A DNA stretch of 38,782 bases from Anaerolineae bacterium (lineage in GTDB: Bacteria; Chloroflexota; Anaerolineae; Promineifilales; Promineifilaceae): contig JANQGC010000207.1 in assembly GCA_028277515.1 (NCBI GenBank), positions 1 to 38,782 on the forward strand, given 5' to 3'. A program made the translations under genes and the position numbers. Positions 16,681 to 23,685 of the stretch are shown piece by piece. Position 1 is the first letter of the stretch, and each line of letters opens with the position of its first letter. The notes under the pieces were generated by a model. The model was not told the origin of the DNA. It did not search any database and was given only the letters and a program-made list of their open reading frames with translations.

Positions 16681-17173
16681 ATTCATTTAGCGCTTTAATA
16701 GCTTTTGCCAAAATACTTTCCTCTCCGTTGTTTTCAAAATCTTCGATAATGAAGTTGATTGCAATTCGTGATATTTCATTCTCACTTGTAATCACACCCT
16801 GATTCTTATAAGTAAAAATTATTCCGGCGATTACCTTCTTTTCAGCCACGGTGTAGCGGTGAGTAGCAGCTTCTTTTCCGATTTGTTTTACTGCCTTTCT
16901 GATCGTCTCAATTGTGGCTTTATGGTATCGTGGTGTCATGGTGTCGTGGTTGCTTGGTATCGTGGTGTCATGGTGTCGTGGTACCATAGGTTCGTCAACT
17001 TTTTCCTTCTTTTCGCCCGGATTGGTGTTCTTGCGATTGGGGGGTTTAGGCTTTTTTTCTATGAGAGTTTTACTTTTCTTTGCTGTGTCAGCGGTCCGTT
17101 TAGCATCACGGAAAAATGCAGAACCTTCCCGCAACTCGTTGAATACTGCTGTTTCGTTAAGCCTTTTTGCCAT
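16679..17173 (-). CDS. ParB-like partner of ParA (partition accessory protein)
   Basis: From the ATG at 17173 the product is 164 aa. It overlaps the end of parA by 17 bp, which is typical of translationally coupled parAB pairs. The N-terminus is followed by a long basic, disordered linker (KKPKPPNRKNTNPGEKK). Residues about 75-97 show an 8-residue periodicity (PRHHDTTI, PSNHDTMT, PRYHKATI) encoded by 8-bp tandem repeats. The last 65 residues are a compact helical domain (VAEKKVIAGIIFTYKNQG; EISRIAINFIIEDFE) that could bind DNA. It has no classical ParB HTH or nuclease motif, so the assignment rests on gene order. A longer upstream in-frame extension overlaps parA deeply and is rejected. Confidence 0.65.
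   Translation of the reverse strand: MAKRLNETAVFNELREGSAFFRDAKRTADTAKKSKTLIEKKPKPPNRKNTNPGEKKEKVDEPMVPRHHDTTIPSNHDTMTPRYHKATIETIRKAVKQIGKEAATHRYTVAEKKVIAGIIFTYKNQGVITSENEISRIAINFIIEDFENNGEESILAKAIKALNE
16922..16993. repeat. Nine tandem octamers inside the ParB-like gene
   Basis: Nine 8-bp units follow one another: ATGGTATC, GTGGTGTC, ATGGTGTC, GTGGTTGC, TTGGTATC, GTGGTGTC, ATGGTGTC, GTGGTACC, ATAGGTTC. They are the same family as the intergenic block at 16633-16680. Because 8 is not a multiple of 3, three units encode eight amino acids, giving the HHDT-type protein repeat in the partner gene. The array may have expanded in place or been inserted without breaking the frame. Confidence 0.75.
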
Positions 17174-17921
17174 CGTCGAATAATTCTTTAATAAGACGGT
17201 TGTAAGCTGCCGCACTTTTTGACTTTGGACTGAACTCAAATACATCCTTCTTCTCAAAGTGTGCATCTCGAATCTCAGTATTGCGGGGTATGATGGTGGT
17301 AAAAACATCGTCCGTGTATGCTTGACGAAGCAGTTTTAGGCTCGTTTTGCTGTTTATAGTTGGGTCGCTCATCGTAAATAGATAACCAAGCAGCTTCAAT
17401 TTCGGATTAAAAAACTCTCGTACTTCGTTCATGCTTTTGTTTAGCTGGACCAGCGAATCAAGCTCAAAATACCCAGGGGATACCACAACCAACACACCAT
17501 CAGCAGCCGTCATGCCGTTAAGTGTTAGCCACGAAAGTGCTGGGGGACAATCAATAATGATGTAGTCATAATCATCCTTGATGTCATCCAACCTACGCTT
17601 CAAGCGAGCTTCGCGATGGTCTTTAGCTGTGGTGAGTTCAATATCTGTATTGGATAGTAGAATATGGGAGGGGACAATGCTCACGTTTGGAATTCCAGTT
17701 TTATGAACAGCAAGCGGTTTTCGCTCTATTATGGTAATAAACAAAGTTTCTTCTTTAGGGATGCTTTGATATTGGGAGAGTAAGGTTTTTGAAGCATTTG
17801 CCTGACTGTCAAGATCAATAAGGAGAACTTTCTTCCCGCTTCGACCCAAACCTGCGGCAAGCGTAATTGCAGTGGTACTTTTGCCCGTACCACCTTTTTG
17901 AGAGGCGATTGCTATTGTCAT
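17157..17921 (-). CDS. parA: ParA-family partition ATPase
   Basis: The product is 254 aa. It begins MTIAIASQKGGTGKSTTAIT, with the deviant Walker A motif KGGTGKST. It continues with VLLIDLDSQANAS (switch I region with the conserved DxDxQ) and YDYIIIDCPPAL (Walker B, switch II). It lacks an N-terminal HTH domain, so it resembles chromosomal or type Ib ParA/Soj rather than P1-type ParA. It binds DNA nonspecifically and moves a ParB-bound site in ATP-driven segregation. The overlapping downstream gene is the likely partner, and the octamer repeats are the candidate site. This points to a plasmid-like or excised stage of the element. There is no clear ribosome-binding site before the ATG. Confidence 0.9.
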   Translation of the reverse strand: MTIAIASQKGGTGKSTTAITLAAGLGRSGKKVLLIDLDSQANASKTLLSQYQSIPKEETLFITIIERKPLAVHKTGIPNVSIVPSHILLSNTDIELTTAKDHREARLKRRLDDIKDDYDYIIIDCPPALSWLTLNGMTAADGVLVVVSPGYFELDSLVQLNKSMNEVREFFNPKLKLLGYLFTMSDPTINSKTSLKLLRQAYTDDVFTTIIPRNTEIRDAHFEKKDVFEFSPKSKSAAAYNRLIKELFDDGKKA

Positions 17922-18103
17922 GCTAGTTTAACAAATCAAAAGTCCTTTTTGGTTGGAGTATTTTGATTGTTATCGACTAGCTCATACTATCAAGTACATG
18001 CTAATGTTTTCAAGAGGTATTTTTCGACTAATGAGGTTATAAAAGCCAATTCCCAAAAACAAACGAGAGTTTAAGAGGTCGTCTCATAATCTCTGAGGAG
18101 ATT

Positions 18104-19459
18104 CTAGTCATGGCGGACAACTGTGATTTCATCCAATACACCGTTGCCTAAAGTGAAGTAAATTGGCCCACTTGTGTAGTCATTTATTGGTATAGTATTC
18201 CCTGATAGAAACATTGAATCTTCATTAACAGTTACCTTAACAGAACCACCACCACCCCAACCAGCTTGGGGTATATCATTTAGCGTTCCATTTTCCATAT
18301 ACCAAAACCATCCTCCGCAACAATGCCAAGTTACGGCAACCATATTGTTTGAGTCTTGAGCACGAACACCAATAATATTTCTTCCACCTCCTCCAAAAAC
18401 ATCTCTCATTGAAACTGCTACTTCGTAGTTGCGCCATGTATCCTCACCGATTGTAATCGTGACAGGGCCATTGTTACTGGACATCAAACCATTCACGTAA
18501 ATAGGATCACCATCAATTAATTTAAATGGAGCTGATAAGTTAGCATCTTCAAAATCTTCTTCAAATCTGGTCTGATCTTCTGGAATAGGCGTAGAAGTTT
18601 CAATGATGTTCCCATCACGGTCAACCAATATTTCGACAATTACTGTTTGCTCTATAGGAACTTCAATGGTTGATAATGCTGTTACCATGACCGTTTGTTC
18701 AATTGGTACTTCTTCAACTACTTCAACGATGCTTGTTACCTCAAAAGGCACAGTAATCTCAACGATTTCAGGCACAAGAGTAGGCATAGCCTCGACTGTA
18801 GCATTTACGATTTGGTCAATTAGCTCCGGTCGTGGGGTATTTTCTACAATTCTGGTGACAAGGACCTCGCCAGCTTGAAGTTCTGCCTCCGCAAGTTCTA
18901 CCTCTCGATCCGGCCAGATAAAGTCTGGATTGTCTGTCCACCAACTCCAAAAAATTATCGCTAATACAGCCAAACCAGCTACTGGTATCCACCATCTGCG
19001 TCTTGTTTGTGGTGGAGGATTGGGAACTACAGTGGCTTGTCGAAGCCATTCTCTTCCATCAGTTCCTGAGGCTCCAGTCGAAGTAGTAGTCCTTGAAGTT
19101 GTTGTACCAGTTGCCACAGGAGGCCACGGTGTGAATTGGGGACGGTTATCGACAATGGGGACCATCTCATTTAGAACTTTACACACCTGAGACGGGAAGG
19201 CCATACGATTTGGTATTTCGATACCGGAAACACGAAACACGCCTATCATATTGTCCAGGGCATTGCTTACCGACTGCCAACCGTAACCAACGTGTCTTCC
19301 GATGGAACCATAAAATTCCTTTTCGGTTTTGTATTTTCCTTTATCTAGTTTGCAATACCAGTAAAGAATTTCAATTTGAATGTCGTGGACGTTCTGCTTT
19401 GTGGCTGGAGAGGTCTGTTTAAGACTGTTTAGGGCCTGTTTAATACTTTTTTCGTCCAT
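18104..19459 (-). CDS. Membrane-anchored protein with extracellular beta-sandwich domain
   Basis: From the ATG at 19459 (GGAGG 4 bp upstream, preferred over the ATG at 19471) the product is 451 aa. Residues 1-100 are a cytoplasmic helical domain. A Thr/Ser/Pro-rich linker (110-155) leads to one membrane span (156-174, after RRR). Outside is an acidic segment, then a Val/Glu/Thr stalk with two VPIEQTV repeats. The last ~150 residues are a Gly/Trp-rich beta domain (FEEDFEDANLSAPF; GVRAQDSNNMVAVTW) resembling LamG/DUF1080-like carbohydrate-binding sandwiches. The topology matches the kinase at 28452, which ends in a similar domain. It could display a binding module on donor or host cells, perhaps for contact during transfer; that is inference. 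Confidence 0.7.
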   Translation of the reverse strand: MDEKSIKQALNSLKQTSPATKQNVHDIQIEILYWYCKLDKGKYKTEKEFYGSIGRHVGYGWQSVSNALDNMIGVFRVSGIEIPNRMAFPSQVCKVLNEMVPIVDNRPQFTPWPPVATGTTTSRTTTSTGASGTDGREWLRQATVVPNPPPQTRRRWWIPVAGLAVLAIIFWSWWTDNPDFIWPDREVELAEAELQAGEVLVTRIVENTPRPELIDQIVNATVEAMPTLVPEIVEITVPFEVTSIVEVVEEVPIEQTVMVTALSTIEVPIEQTVIVEILVDRDGNIIETSTPIPEDQTRFEEDFEDANLSAPFKLIDGDPIYVNGLMSSNNGPVTITIGEDTWRNYEVAVSMRDVFGGGGRNIIGVRAQDSNNMVAVTWHCCGGWFWYMENGTLNDIPQAGWGGGGSVKVTVNEDSMFLSGNTIPINDYTSGPIYFTLGNGVLDEITVVRHD

Positions 19460-19483
19460 AAATCCTCCCATTTATAGAAAAAA

Positions 19484-19497
19484 GTAAATTCATTTAC
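19484..19497. promoter_or_regulatory. Palindrome between divergent genes, candidate operator
   Basis: GTAAAT-TC-ATTTAC is a perfect 6-bp inverted repeat with a 2-bp centre, 24 bp from the start of the leftward membrane-protein gene and 74 bp before the rightward operon. A GATAAT at 19511-19516 could be the rightward -10. A shared regulator of both units is plausible. Confidence 0.4.
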
Positions 19498-19524
19498 CTC
19501 ATACTACCCTGATAATGGTTTCCA

Positions 19525-19543
19525 GATACGGATTTGCCGTATC
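19525..19543 (+). promoter_or_regulatory. 5' leader hairpin, copy 1
   Basis: GATACGG (19525-19531) pairs with CCGTATC (19537-19543) around the 5-nt loop ATTTG. GGTT upstream (19517-19520) can pair with AACC (19549-19552) as an outer stem. The hairpin precedes the AAAGGAG ribosome-binding site of the 191-aa gene. Three further leaders (22637, 23058, 23630) share the architecture: outer stem, small internal loop, CGG-containing inner stem, 5-6-nt loop. Confidence 0.55.
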
Positions 19544-19570
19544 AAAGAACCTTAACAAAGGAGTATGCAA

Positions 19571-20146
19571 ATGAACGACCAGATTGTTGTTGTCGAGCCT
19601 AAAACTGCGACAAATTCGCAGATGGCTCAACTCGCCTTAGAAGTCGGTGAGGCGAACGGGTACACGTACTTTATTTTACGGCACACGGGCGATATCAGCG
19701 AACAAGTTGTGAAGCTGGGCTGGTATTACCATCCCCGTGAGATTGAGAAAGGTGAAATCCCAAAAATTGCCGACCGGATGAAGATGCCTGTCTATAATGC
19801 AGGGATTCCGGTTGCAAGGGAAATCATCGGCCACGAAATCAAGGTTGTTGACCCAAACGGGGAATCATCTGAGAACGCACAAGTGCTTTCCAAAAACAGG
19901 CTAGTGGCAATCGGTGCGGGTGTATTGGCGGTGACGGCTCTAGCTACAGTTTTTGTATCGTCTCTCGTCGCTCCCCCCGTAGCTGTTGCGGCGACTCCGG
20001 TGGTTGCCGCTCCGTCCACTACAGCGTTAGCTGCATTGGGTTTAGGGGTAGTCCTTTTGGACCCGGCATTGATTCTTGTCTTGTCAGATGGTCCAAACGG
20101 TGAACCCCATACTTGGTTACAGGTGGCGTCATGGCTGGATTTTTGA
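19571..20146 (+). CDS. Hypothetical membrane protein, 191 aa
   Basis: The ATG at 19571 follows AAAGGAG with 7 bp spacing; an ATG two codons earlier is too close to it. Residues 1-105 are a soluble domain with a beta-alpha pattern (FILRHTGDISEQVVKLGWYY). Then come one long or two short membrane spans rich in Val and Ala (RLVAIGAGVLAVTALATVFV; STTALAALGLGVVLLDPALI). The C-terminus has LSDGPNGEPHTWLQV. I do not recognise a family. It is the first gene of a rightward operon; its 3' end overlaps the next gene by 16 bp, which suggests translational coupling and a joint membrane role. Confidence 0.65.
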   Translation: MNDQIVVVEPKTATNSQMAQLALEVGEANGYTYFILRHTGDISEQVVKLGWYYHPREIEKGEIPKIADRMKMPVYNAGIPVAREIIGHEIKVVDPNGESSENAQVLSKNRLVAIGAGVLAVTALATVFVSSLVAPPVAVAATPVVAAPSTTALAALGLGVVLLDPALILVLSDGPNGEPHTWLQVASWLDF

Positions 20147-20436
20147 CACGAGCACTTGTATTTATACGCATGGCGCTTCCGTGGTTGTGGAAAGCAATGG
20201 TGATGGCATTTGAGCTAATCACGCTTTCTTTTATCACCTATGCCAAAGGCGCTTTAGAGACAGTCCGAACTGTTGCAGATGATTGGAAAAGAGCGGCGAT
20301 AGTCGCAGGGTTTCCCCAAGTGTGGCAAGACCGCCTCTATTACCTGATCTACGCTTCGGCGGGTTGTATGAACATCATCGGACTGATTCTTCTGGCCCAT
20401 GTAGTCGTGATTGTAGTTTGGTGGTTAATCACCTAG
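20131..20436 (+). CDS. Small membrane protein, 101 aa
   Basis: I chose the ATG at 20131, preceded by AGGTGG; an in-frame ATG at 20113 lies deeper in the upstream gene. Two hydrophobic segments (about residues 8-35 and 75-100, the last ending VVVIVVWWLIT) flank a charged helical region (ETVRTVADDWKRAA). The protein would sit in the cytoplasmic membrane with a cytoplasmic or periplasmic middle loop. It overlaps the upstream membrane-protein gene by 16 bp and is followed at once by a GC-rich hairpin. Function is unknown; a small inner-membrane component of a transfer apparatus is conceivable. Confidence 0.6.
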   Translation: MAGFLTRALVFIRMALPWLWKAMVMAFELITLSFITYAKGALETVRTVADDWKRAAIVAGFPQVWQDRLYYLIYASAGCMNIIGLILLAHVVVIVVWWLIT

Positions 20437-20439
20437 GTG

Positions 20440-20476
20440 GTGGGGAACCGGTGGAACTCTGCCGGTTCCTCCCCAC
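20440..20476 (+). terminator. GC-rich hairpin after the membrane-protein gene
   Basis: GTGGGGAACCGG (20440-20451) pairs with CCGGTT (20462-20467) and CCCCAC (20471-20476) with a 3-nt bulge; the loop is 10 nt. It begins 4 bp after the stop codon of the 101-aa gene. No T-run follows, so it may protect mRNA or attenuate rather than terminate. Similar hairpins follow three later small genes. Confidence 0.5.
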
Positions 20477-20491
20477 ATTTCTCTCTAGAAA

Positions 20492-21169
20492 ATGCCCCAA
20501 AAAAGATTGACATTACACCAGAGGCAGTATCTCGATGTTGCCGAATTGTTCTTGTGGGGGCGACAAATTGATTTCACTGCATGGTTTACCGGGCAGTGGC
20601 AATCAAGAAGCAAGTTAACGGAAACAATCCTTCCGGAACTTGAAGAATTAAATGTCATCAACTCGAAATGGTTCAAGGGGATGAAAGTCTATACGACCAG
20701 TAAAAAGCAAAGTAACGCCTACATCCCACATGGGCTTGAGAGTACAAAAGCAATTATTCGATTCAAGTTATCACGAGAAGGTGAGTTTATACCGGAAAAA
20801 TTCTTCAGAGGATTGAAGTTCAAAGCCGTTCCTGAGTGGGCGATTAAGTATCCAAAAGGAATCATCCTTTTTGAATATTCAACAGCCGATAACTTCAGGC
20901 GAAAAGACCTTATGAAGAAAAAAGTCGCTCGCTACAAAAATGACCTTCACAGAATTGAAAAGGTCTTCAAAACTCAACCGATTGTATTGTTTTTACTGCA
21001 AGCCTCCGAGTTTCAAGTTGAGCACTTTGCCAATCAAAACGGTGGAGAAAACATCTTCTACGTGGACCACAAAACTTTTATGGAGACTCCAATAGGAAAG
21101 CAGTTAAGCAGTCCAATTTATATCTGGGGAGGGGATAGAAAAACCTATCCACTGAGTGACCATGATTAA
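20492..21169 (+). CDS. Replication-relaxation-like protein, second copy
   Basis: The product is 225 aa. It has the same layout as the protein at 11575-12495: an N-terminal winged-helix segment (QYLDVAELFLWGRQIDFTAW), then an 'H.L..T' region, then a nuclease-like core (KGIILFEYSTADNFRRKD, with a Lys-rich helix MKKKVARYKND). A strand pair (IVLFLLQASEF) follows, and near the C-terminus SSPIYIWGG aligns with TNPIWQMAG of the other copy. It is shorter because the winged-helix and middle linker are reduced. It overlaps the next ATPase gene by 8 bp, so the two are coupled. The family call rests on this by-eye alignment. The role is DNA processing or replication control, by analogy. Confidence 0.6.
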   Translation: MPQKRLTLHQRQYLDVAELFLWGRQIDFTAWFTGQWQSRSKLTETILPELEELNVINSKWFKGMKVYTTSKKQSNAYIPHGLESTKAIIRFKLSREGEFIPEKFFRGLKFKAVPEWAIKYPKGIILFEYSTADNFRRKDLMKKKVARYKNDLHRIEKVFKTQPIVLFLLQASEFQVEHFANQNGGENIFYVDHKTFMETPIGKQLSSPIYIWGGDRKTYPLSDHD

Positions 21170-22637
21170 CATTAAATCATTACTTTTTGGCAGACAAAAA
21201 TATCCATCGATTCCCAATTTGGCAGAAGGAAACGATGACTTTCTTCATCTTGAAAGCTTAACTCGTGGAACGTTGGTTCTTGGCCGTCCTGGGTCTGGCA
21301 AGACCGTCTGGGGGGCTATGGTCACCATGAGTAGGGCTTTAGCAAATCCAGAATATCCGATTTTTGTTCTTGATGCTTCAGGCTCGTTTTGTGATGAGTT
21401 TATAAAGCTGACCTACCAACTTCCTCCCCATCTTCGGGAAAGGATAGAGGACAGGCTTATCTATGACAGAATGGGTGATCCTGAGTACGTGACCGCGCTT
21501 CCATTTTTCTCCCCAAATTATGGTTTGTATCCTGAGGAGCAAGTTCAGCGGGTGACGGCAAATTCCCTGAAGCTGAATGACGATCTAGTTTTAAGAAATC
21601 CAACAATGGGCGGTATTGCTATCGGTGATATTGCAGCCTATTTGTATCGGTTACTTATCAGTGTAGAAGACCAAAACGGCCATAGCTGGCAGATCACAGA
21701 AGCGAGAGATTTGCTCTTAAACACAGAAAAACTTTCAAGAATATGCAAAAAGTTTGGCCACAAAGAAAAAGGGGCGCAGGAGTATTTTTATCGTCATTAT
21801 CTACCTCTGACTGAAACAGAAATGGACAAGCGAACCTACACCTTTCGCTCCATTCTGGGAAAGCTGGACCCAAAGCCTATTCGTGCAAGGGTCGGTTACC
21901 ATACGCCAAGCTGGACGCCGAAAGAGGCCATTGAGAAAGGGCAAATTGTACTTGTAAGCGGTGAAGAACTTATTACTCAACCCGAAGCAACGGGAATCCT
22001 TTTTACCGATGTCTACTCTCAGATTATTGCGGCTGTAAATAAGCGGACACCCCACGATGAAACTGAACCGCCAATTCTGATAGTGATTGACGAGGTTCCA
22101 ATGCTTCTTGAGATCAAGGGGATGGCTGAGGAAATAGGCAAAGTATCCCCTCGCTATCGGTCTCGAAAGCTCCAAATTATGATTATTATCCAAATGCTTT
22201 CTCAGCTTGAAGATAGTCTGCGAGACAAGATTTGGAGTTTGGGGAACACGGCCTGTTTTGGACTAGACAGTCATAAAGAAAGTTACGAGGTGGCTCAGCA
22301 GCTTTTTAGTTATGACCCGTCGGCAAGCAAAAAGCCAATGGGAATGAAACACCTAATCGCTGACCCTGACAGGGCACAATATTTGGTAGCAGCTAATTGG
22401 ATTCAACACTTTTCTGCACGGTCGCTTGTACTCAAGCGATGGATTGATGAAGGAACTGAAGAAAAGTATGTGCAGTTTATCGAAAGAACAACCGATAAAC
22501 CAAATGTTCCCTTGCTGCATGATTTTAAGCTGATTAAAAGACAGCTTTTGAAAAAAAATGCCTTGGAAGTATCAGAGGCATTGAAAGTCGTAAATAGCAG
22601 AACCTTAACAAATTTATCAGGACCACCCCAAGTTTAG
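21162..22637 (+). CDS. HerA/VirD4-like DNA-transfer ATPase, second copy
   Basis: The product is 491 aa from the ATG at 21162 (a GTG two codons earlier is possible). Walker A is GRPGSGKT (residues 41-48), followed by FVLDASGSFCDEF in the place where coupling proteins have 'DPHGD'. Walker B is ILIVIDEVPML. A Gln-rich sensor follows (IIIQMLSQLED). About 130 residues of inserted helical domain lie between the motifs. It has no membrane anchor. Pairing with a replication-relaxation-like gene mirrors the first module (10165-12495), but here both genes point the same way with an 8-bp overlap. The sequence is clearly divergent from the first ATPase, so it is not a recent duplicate. Confidence 0.8.
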   Translation: MINIKSLLFGRQKYPSIPNLAEGNDDFLHLESLTRGTLVLGRPGSGKTVWGAMVTMSRALANPEYPIFVLDASGSFCDEFIKLTYQLPPHLRERIEDRLIYDRMGDPEYVTALPFFSPNYGLYPEEQVQRVTANSLKLNDDLVLRNPTMGGIAIGDIAAYLYRLLISVEDQNGHSWQITEARDLLLNTEKLSRICKKFGHKEKGAQEYFYRHYLPLTETEMDKRTYTFRSILGKLDPKPIRARVGYHTPSWTPKEAIEKGQIVLVSGEELITQPEATGILFTDVYSQIIAAVNKRTPHDETEPPILIVIDEVPMLLEIKGMAEEIGKVSPRYRSRKLQIMIIIQMLSQLEDSLRDKIWSLGNTACFGLDSHKESYEVAQQLFSYDPSASKKPMGMKHLIADPDRAQYLVAANWIQHFSARSLVLKRWIDEGTEEKYVQFIERTTDKPNVPLLHDFKLIKRQLLKKNALEVSEALKVVNSRTLTNLSGPPQV

Positions 22638-22663
22638 CTACTACGGACTTGATCCGTTTTAGC
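22637..22663 (+). promoter_or_regulatory. 5' leader hairpin, copy 2
   Basis: GCTA (22637-22640) pairs with TAGC (22660-22663); inside, ACGGA (22643-22647) pairs with TCCGT (22653-22657) around the loop CTTGA, leaving a CT/TT internal loop. It begins at the last base of the ATPase stop codon and lies 20 bp upstream of the AAGGGGGTGAT ribosome-binding site of the DUF2958 gene. Same architecture as 19525, 23058 and 23630. Confidence 0.6.
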
Positions 22664-22697
22664 AGGCCAAGAGCCCAAAGAAAGGGGGTGATACAAC

Positions 22698-23006
22698 GTG
22701 AAGTTGTTGACCAAACAACTGGAGAAGCGCTTTGCTCAAGTCGGCTCGCAAGCTGACAAGAAGGATCCATTGGTCATTACCAAGTTCTTCAATCCCACTG
22801 GTGCGGGAACATGGTATGCCTCTGAATATGATCCGGTGCATAAGATTTTCTTCGGTTACGTATCAATCTTTGGCGACTGGAATGATGAGTGGGGTAGTTT
22901 CTCGCTAAAGGAGCTCGAATCATACAAAGGCCGTTTTGGTTTAGGTATAGAACGAGACCTCTACTTTGAGGAAAAGCCATTCAGTCAGGTCGTTAAAAAG
23001 GTCTGA
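22698..23006 (+). CDS. DUF2958 family protein
   Basis: The product is 102 aa from a GTG at 22698, preceded by a strong ribosome-binding site. It reads MKLLTKQLEKRF, then DPLVITKFFNPTGAGTWYASEYD, then FGYVSIFGDWNDEWGSFSLKEL, then GRFGLGIERDLYFEEKPFSQ. This is a near-complete match to the DUF2958 pattern I know: KLLT..L, (K/Y)FF.P....TWY..E.D, FG.V.G...E.GYFSL.EL, GLGIERD..F. The family is found on plasmids and conjugative elements, often beside antirestriction genes, with no proven biochemical role. It is soluble. A leader hairpin and a 3' hairpin flank it. Confidence 0.9.
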   Translation: MKLLTKQLEKRFAQVGSQADKKDPLVITKFFNPTGAGTWYASEYDPVHKIFFGYVSIFGDWNDEWGSFSLKELESYKGRFGLGIERDLYFEEKPFSQVVKKV

Positions 23007-23010
23007 TGCA

Positions 23011-23049
23011 CGTGCGGTCTAATCCCGCTTCTTTGGGTTCTGGCCGCAC
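23011..23049 (+). terminator. GC-rich hairpin after the DUF2958 gene
   Basis: GTGCGG (23011-23016) pairs with CCGCAC (23044-23049), with a possible inner CCC/GGG pair (23023-23025, 23034-23036). It begins 4 bp after the stop codon and lacks a T-run. Second member of the recurring 3' hairpin set. Confidence 0.45.
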
Positions 23050-23057
23050 ATATTTGG

Positions 23058-23082
23058 CTTAACTGGACTTTGATCCGTTAAG
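23058..23082 (+). promoter_or_regulatory. 5' leader hairpin, copy 3
   Basis: CTTAAC (23058-23063) pairs with GTTAAG (23077-23082), and GGA (23065-23067) with TCC (23074-23076), with one bulged T and the loop CTTTGA. A GGCCAA box follows, as in copy 2. It lies about 10 bp before the AAGGGAGGTGA ribosome-binding site of the 99-aa gene. Confidence 0.6.
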
Positions 23083-23110
23083 TTGGCCAACTAGAAGGGA
23101 GGTGAGGCTA

Positions 23111-23410
23111 ATGTGGATAGCTATATTGGCTCTCGTACTTGGAGTTCTGATCTTTATCCTTGACCGTTTTGTCATCAAGGCACGTCCAATTGGTGGATGG
23201 TTTGCTACGTGCATTGCAGACGGCAATGTAATGGTAAAAGTACCACCAAGTAAAGATGTGCCCGACAAAATCAGGCACTGTATGACTGAATACAACCTGC
23301 CCCTACATGTAGTTAGGAAGTATGTATGTCAAAAGTGTGGTCGGGAATTGTGGATTGCACCAGAAGCAAAGGGTATGGACAAACCCCTATACGTGGGACG
23401 AAAGGCTTGA
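23111..23410 (+). CDS. Small membrane protein with zinc-ribbon-like Cys pair
   Basis: The ATG at 23111 lies 5 bp after GGGAGGTGAG, so I prefer it to the GTG at 23102. The product is 99 aa: one N-terminal membrane span (IAILALVLGVLIFILDRFVI, about 3-22), then a soluble domain with Cys at about 34 and 57 and a CQKCGRELW motif near residue 73. CxxC with the two earlier Cys could bind zinc or form disulfides. I do not recognise the family. It is one of three small genes with repeated flanking hairpins between 22,640 and 23,930. Confidence 0.6.
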   Translation: MWIAILALVLGVLIFILDRFVIKARPIGGWFATCIADGNVMVKVPPSKDVPDKIRHCMTEYNLPLHVVRKYVCQKCGRELWIAPEAKGMDKPLYVGRKA

Positions 23411-23629
23411 GACAGCGGCCAGGCCTTCTTTCTAGTCTGGCCGCAAAATGTTTGACTAGAAATTACTTGATCTGTCTATCACTTCTTCTCTCTATTCGAG
23501 CGACCAGACAGATACAAGTCGAACAACGTTGATTGCAACACCATACAGGCCATGTTCGGTGTGCAATTTCATTTTTGCCTATTGTTCGGGAGTGGTCAAG
23601 GGGCAAATTATTGTCCTTATCCAAAATTG
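23411..23629 (+). other. Intergenic region with two stable hairpins, possible small RNA
   Basis: About 220 bp lie between small-gene units. The first hairpin is CTTGATCTGTCT (23466-23477) with AGACAGAT-a-CAAG (23516-23528), twelve pairs with one bulge. The second is ATTGCA-a-CACC (23532-23542) with GGTGTGCAAT (23558-23567), ten pairs, followed by a T-rich stretch. Together they look like a small RNA with a weak terminator, or a processed leader. A minus-strand open frame across the region has no family features. Confidence 0.4.
23415..23444 (+). terminator. GC-rich hairpin after the 99-aa gene
   Basis: GCGGCCAG (23415-23422) pairs perfectly with CTGGCCGC (23437-23444), leaving a 14-nt loop. 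It begins 4 bp after the stop codon, with only AAAA following. Third member of the recurring 3' hairpin set. Confidence 0.55.
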
Positions 23630-23655
23630 GTTCAGCCGGGTTTAACCCGTTGAAC
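23630..23655 (+). promoter_or_regulatory. 5' leader hairpin, copy 4
   Basis: GTTCA (23630-23634) pairs with TGAAC (23651-23655), and CGGG (23637-23640) with CCCG (23646-23649), with a GC/T internal loop and the 5-nt loop TTTAA. The paired bases differ from the other copies but keep pairing. It precedes TTGGAGGTGATA and the 64-aa gene. Confidence 0.6.
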
Positions 23656-23685
23656 TGGCTGGGCTTAGATTGGAGGTGATAGCTG

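Noticed and set aside
16633..16993. CRISPR-like repeats
   Set aside because: The units are 8-bp tandem copies without spacers.
16679..17308. Longer ParB-like frame starting at 17308
   Set aside because: It would overlap parA by about 150 bp; the ATG at 17173 gives a normal short overlap.
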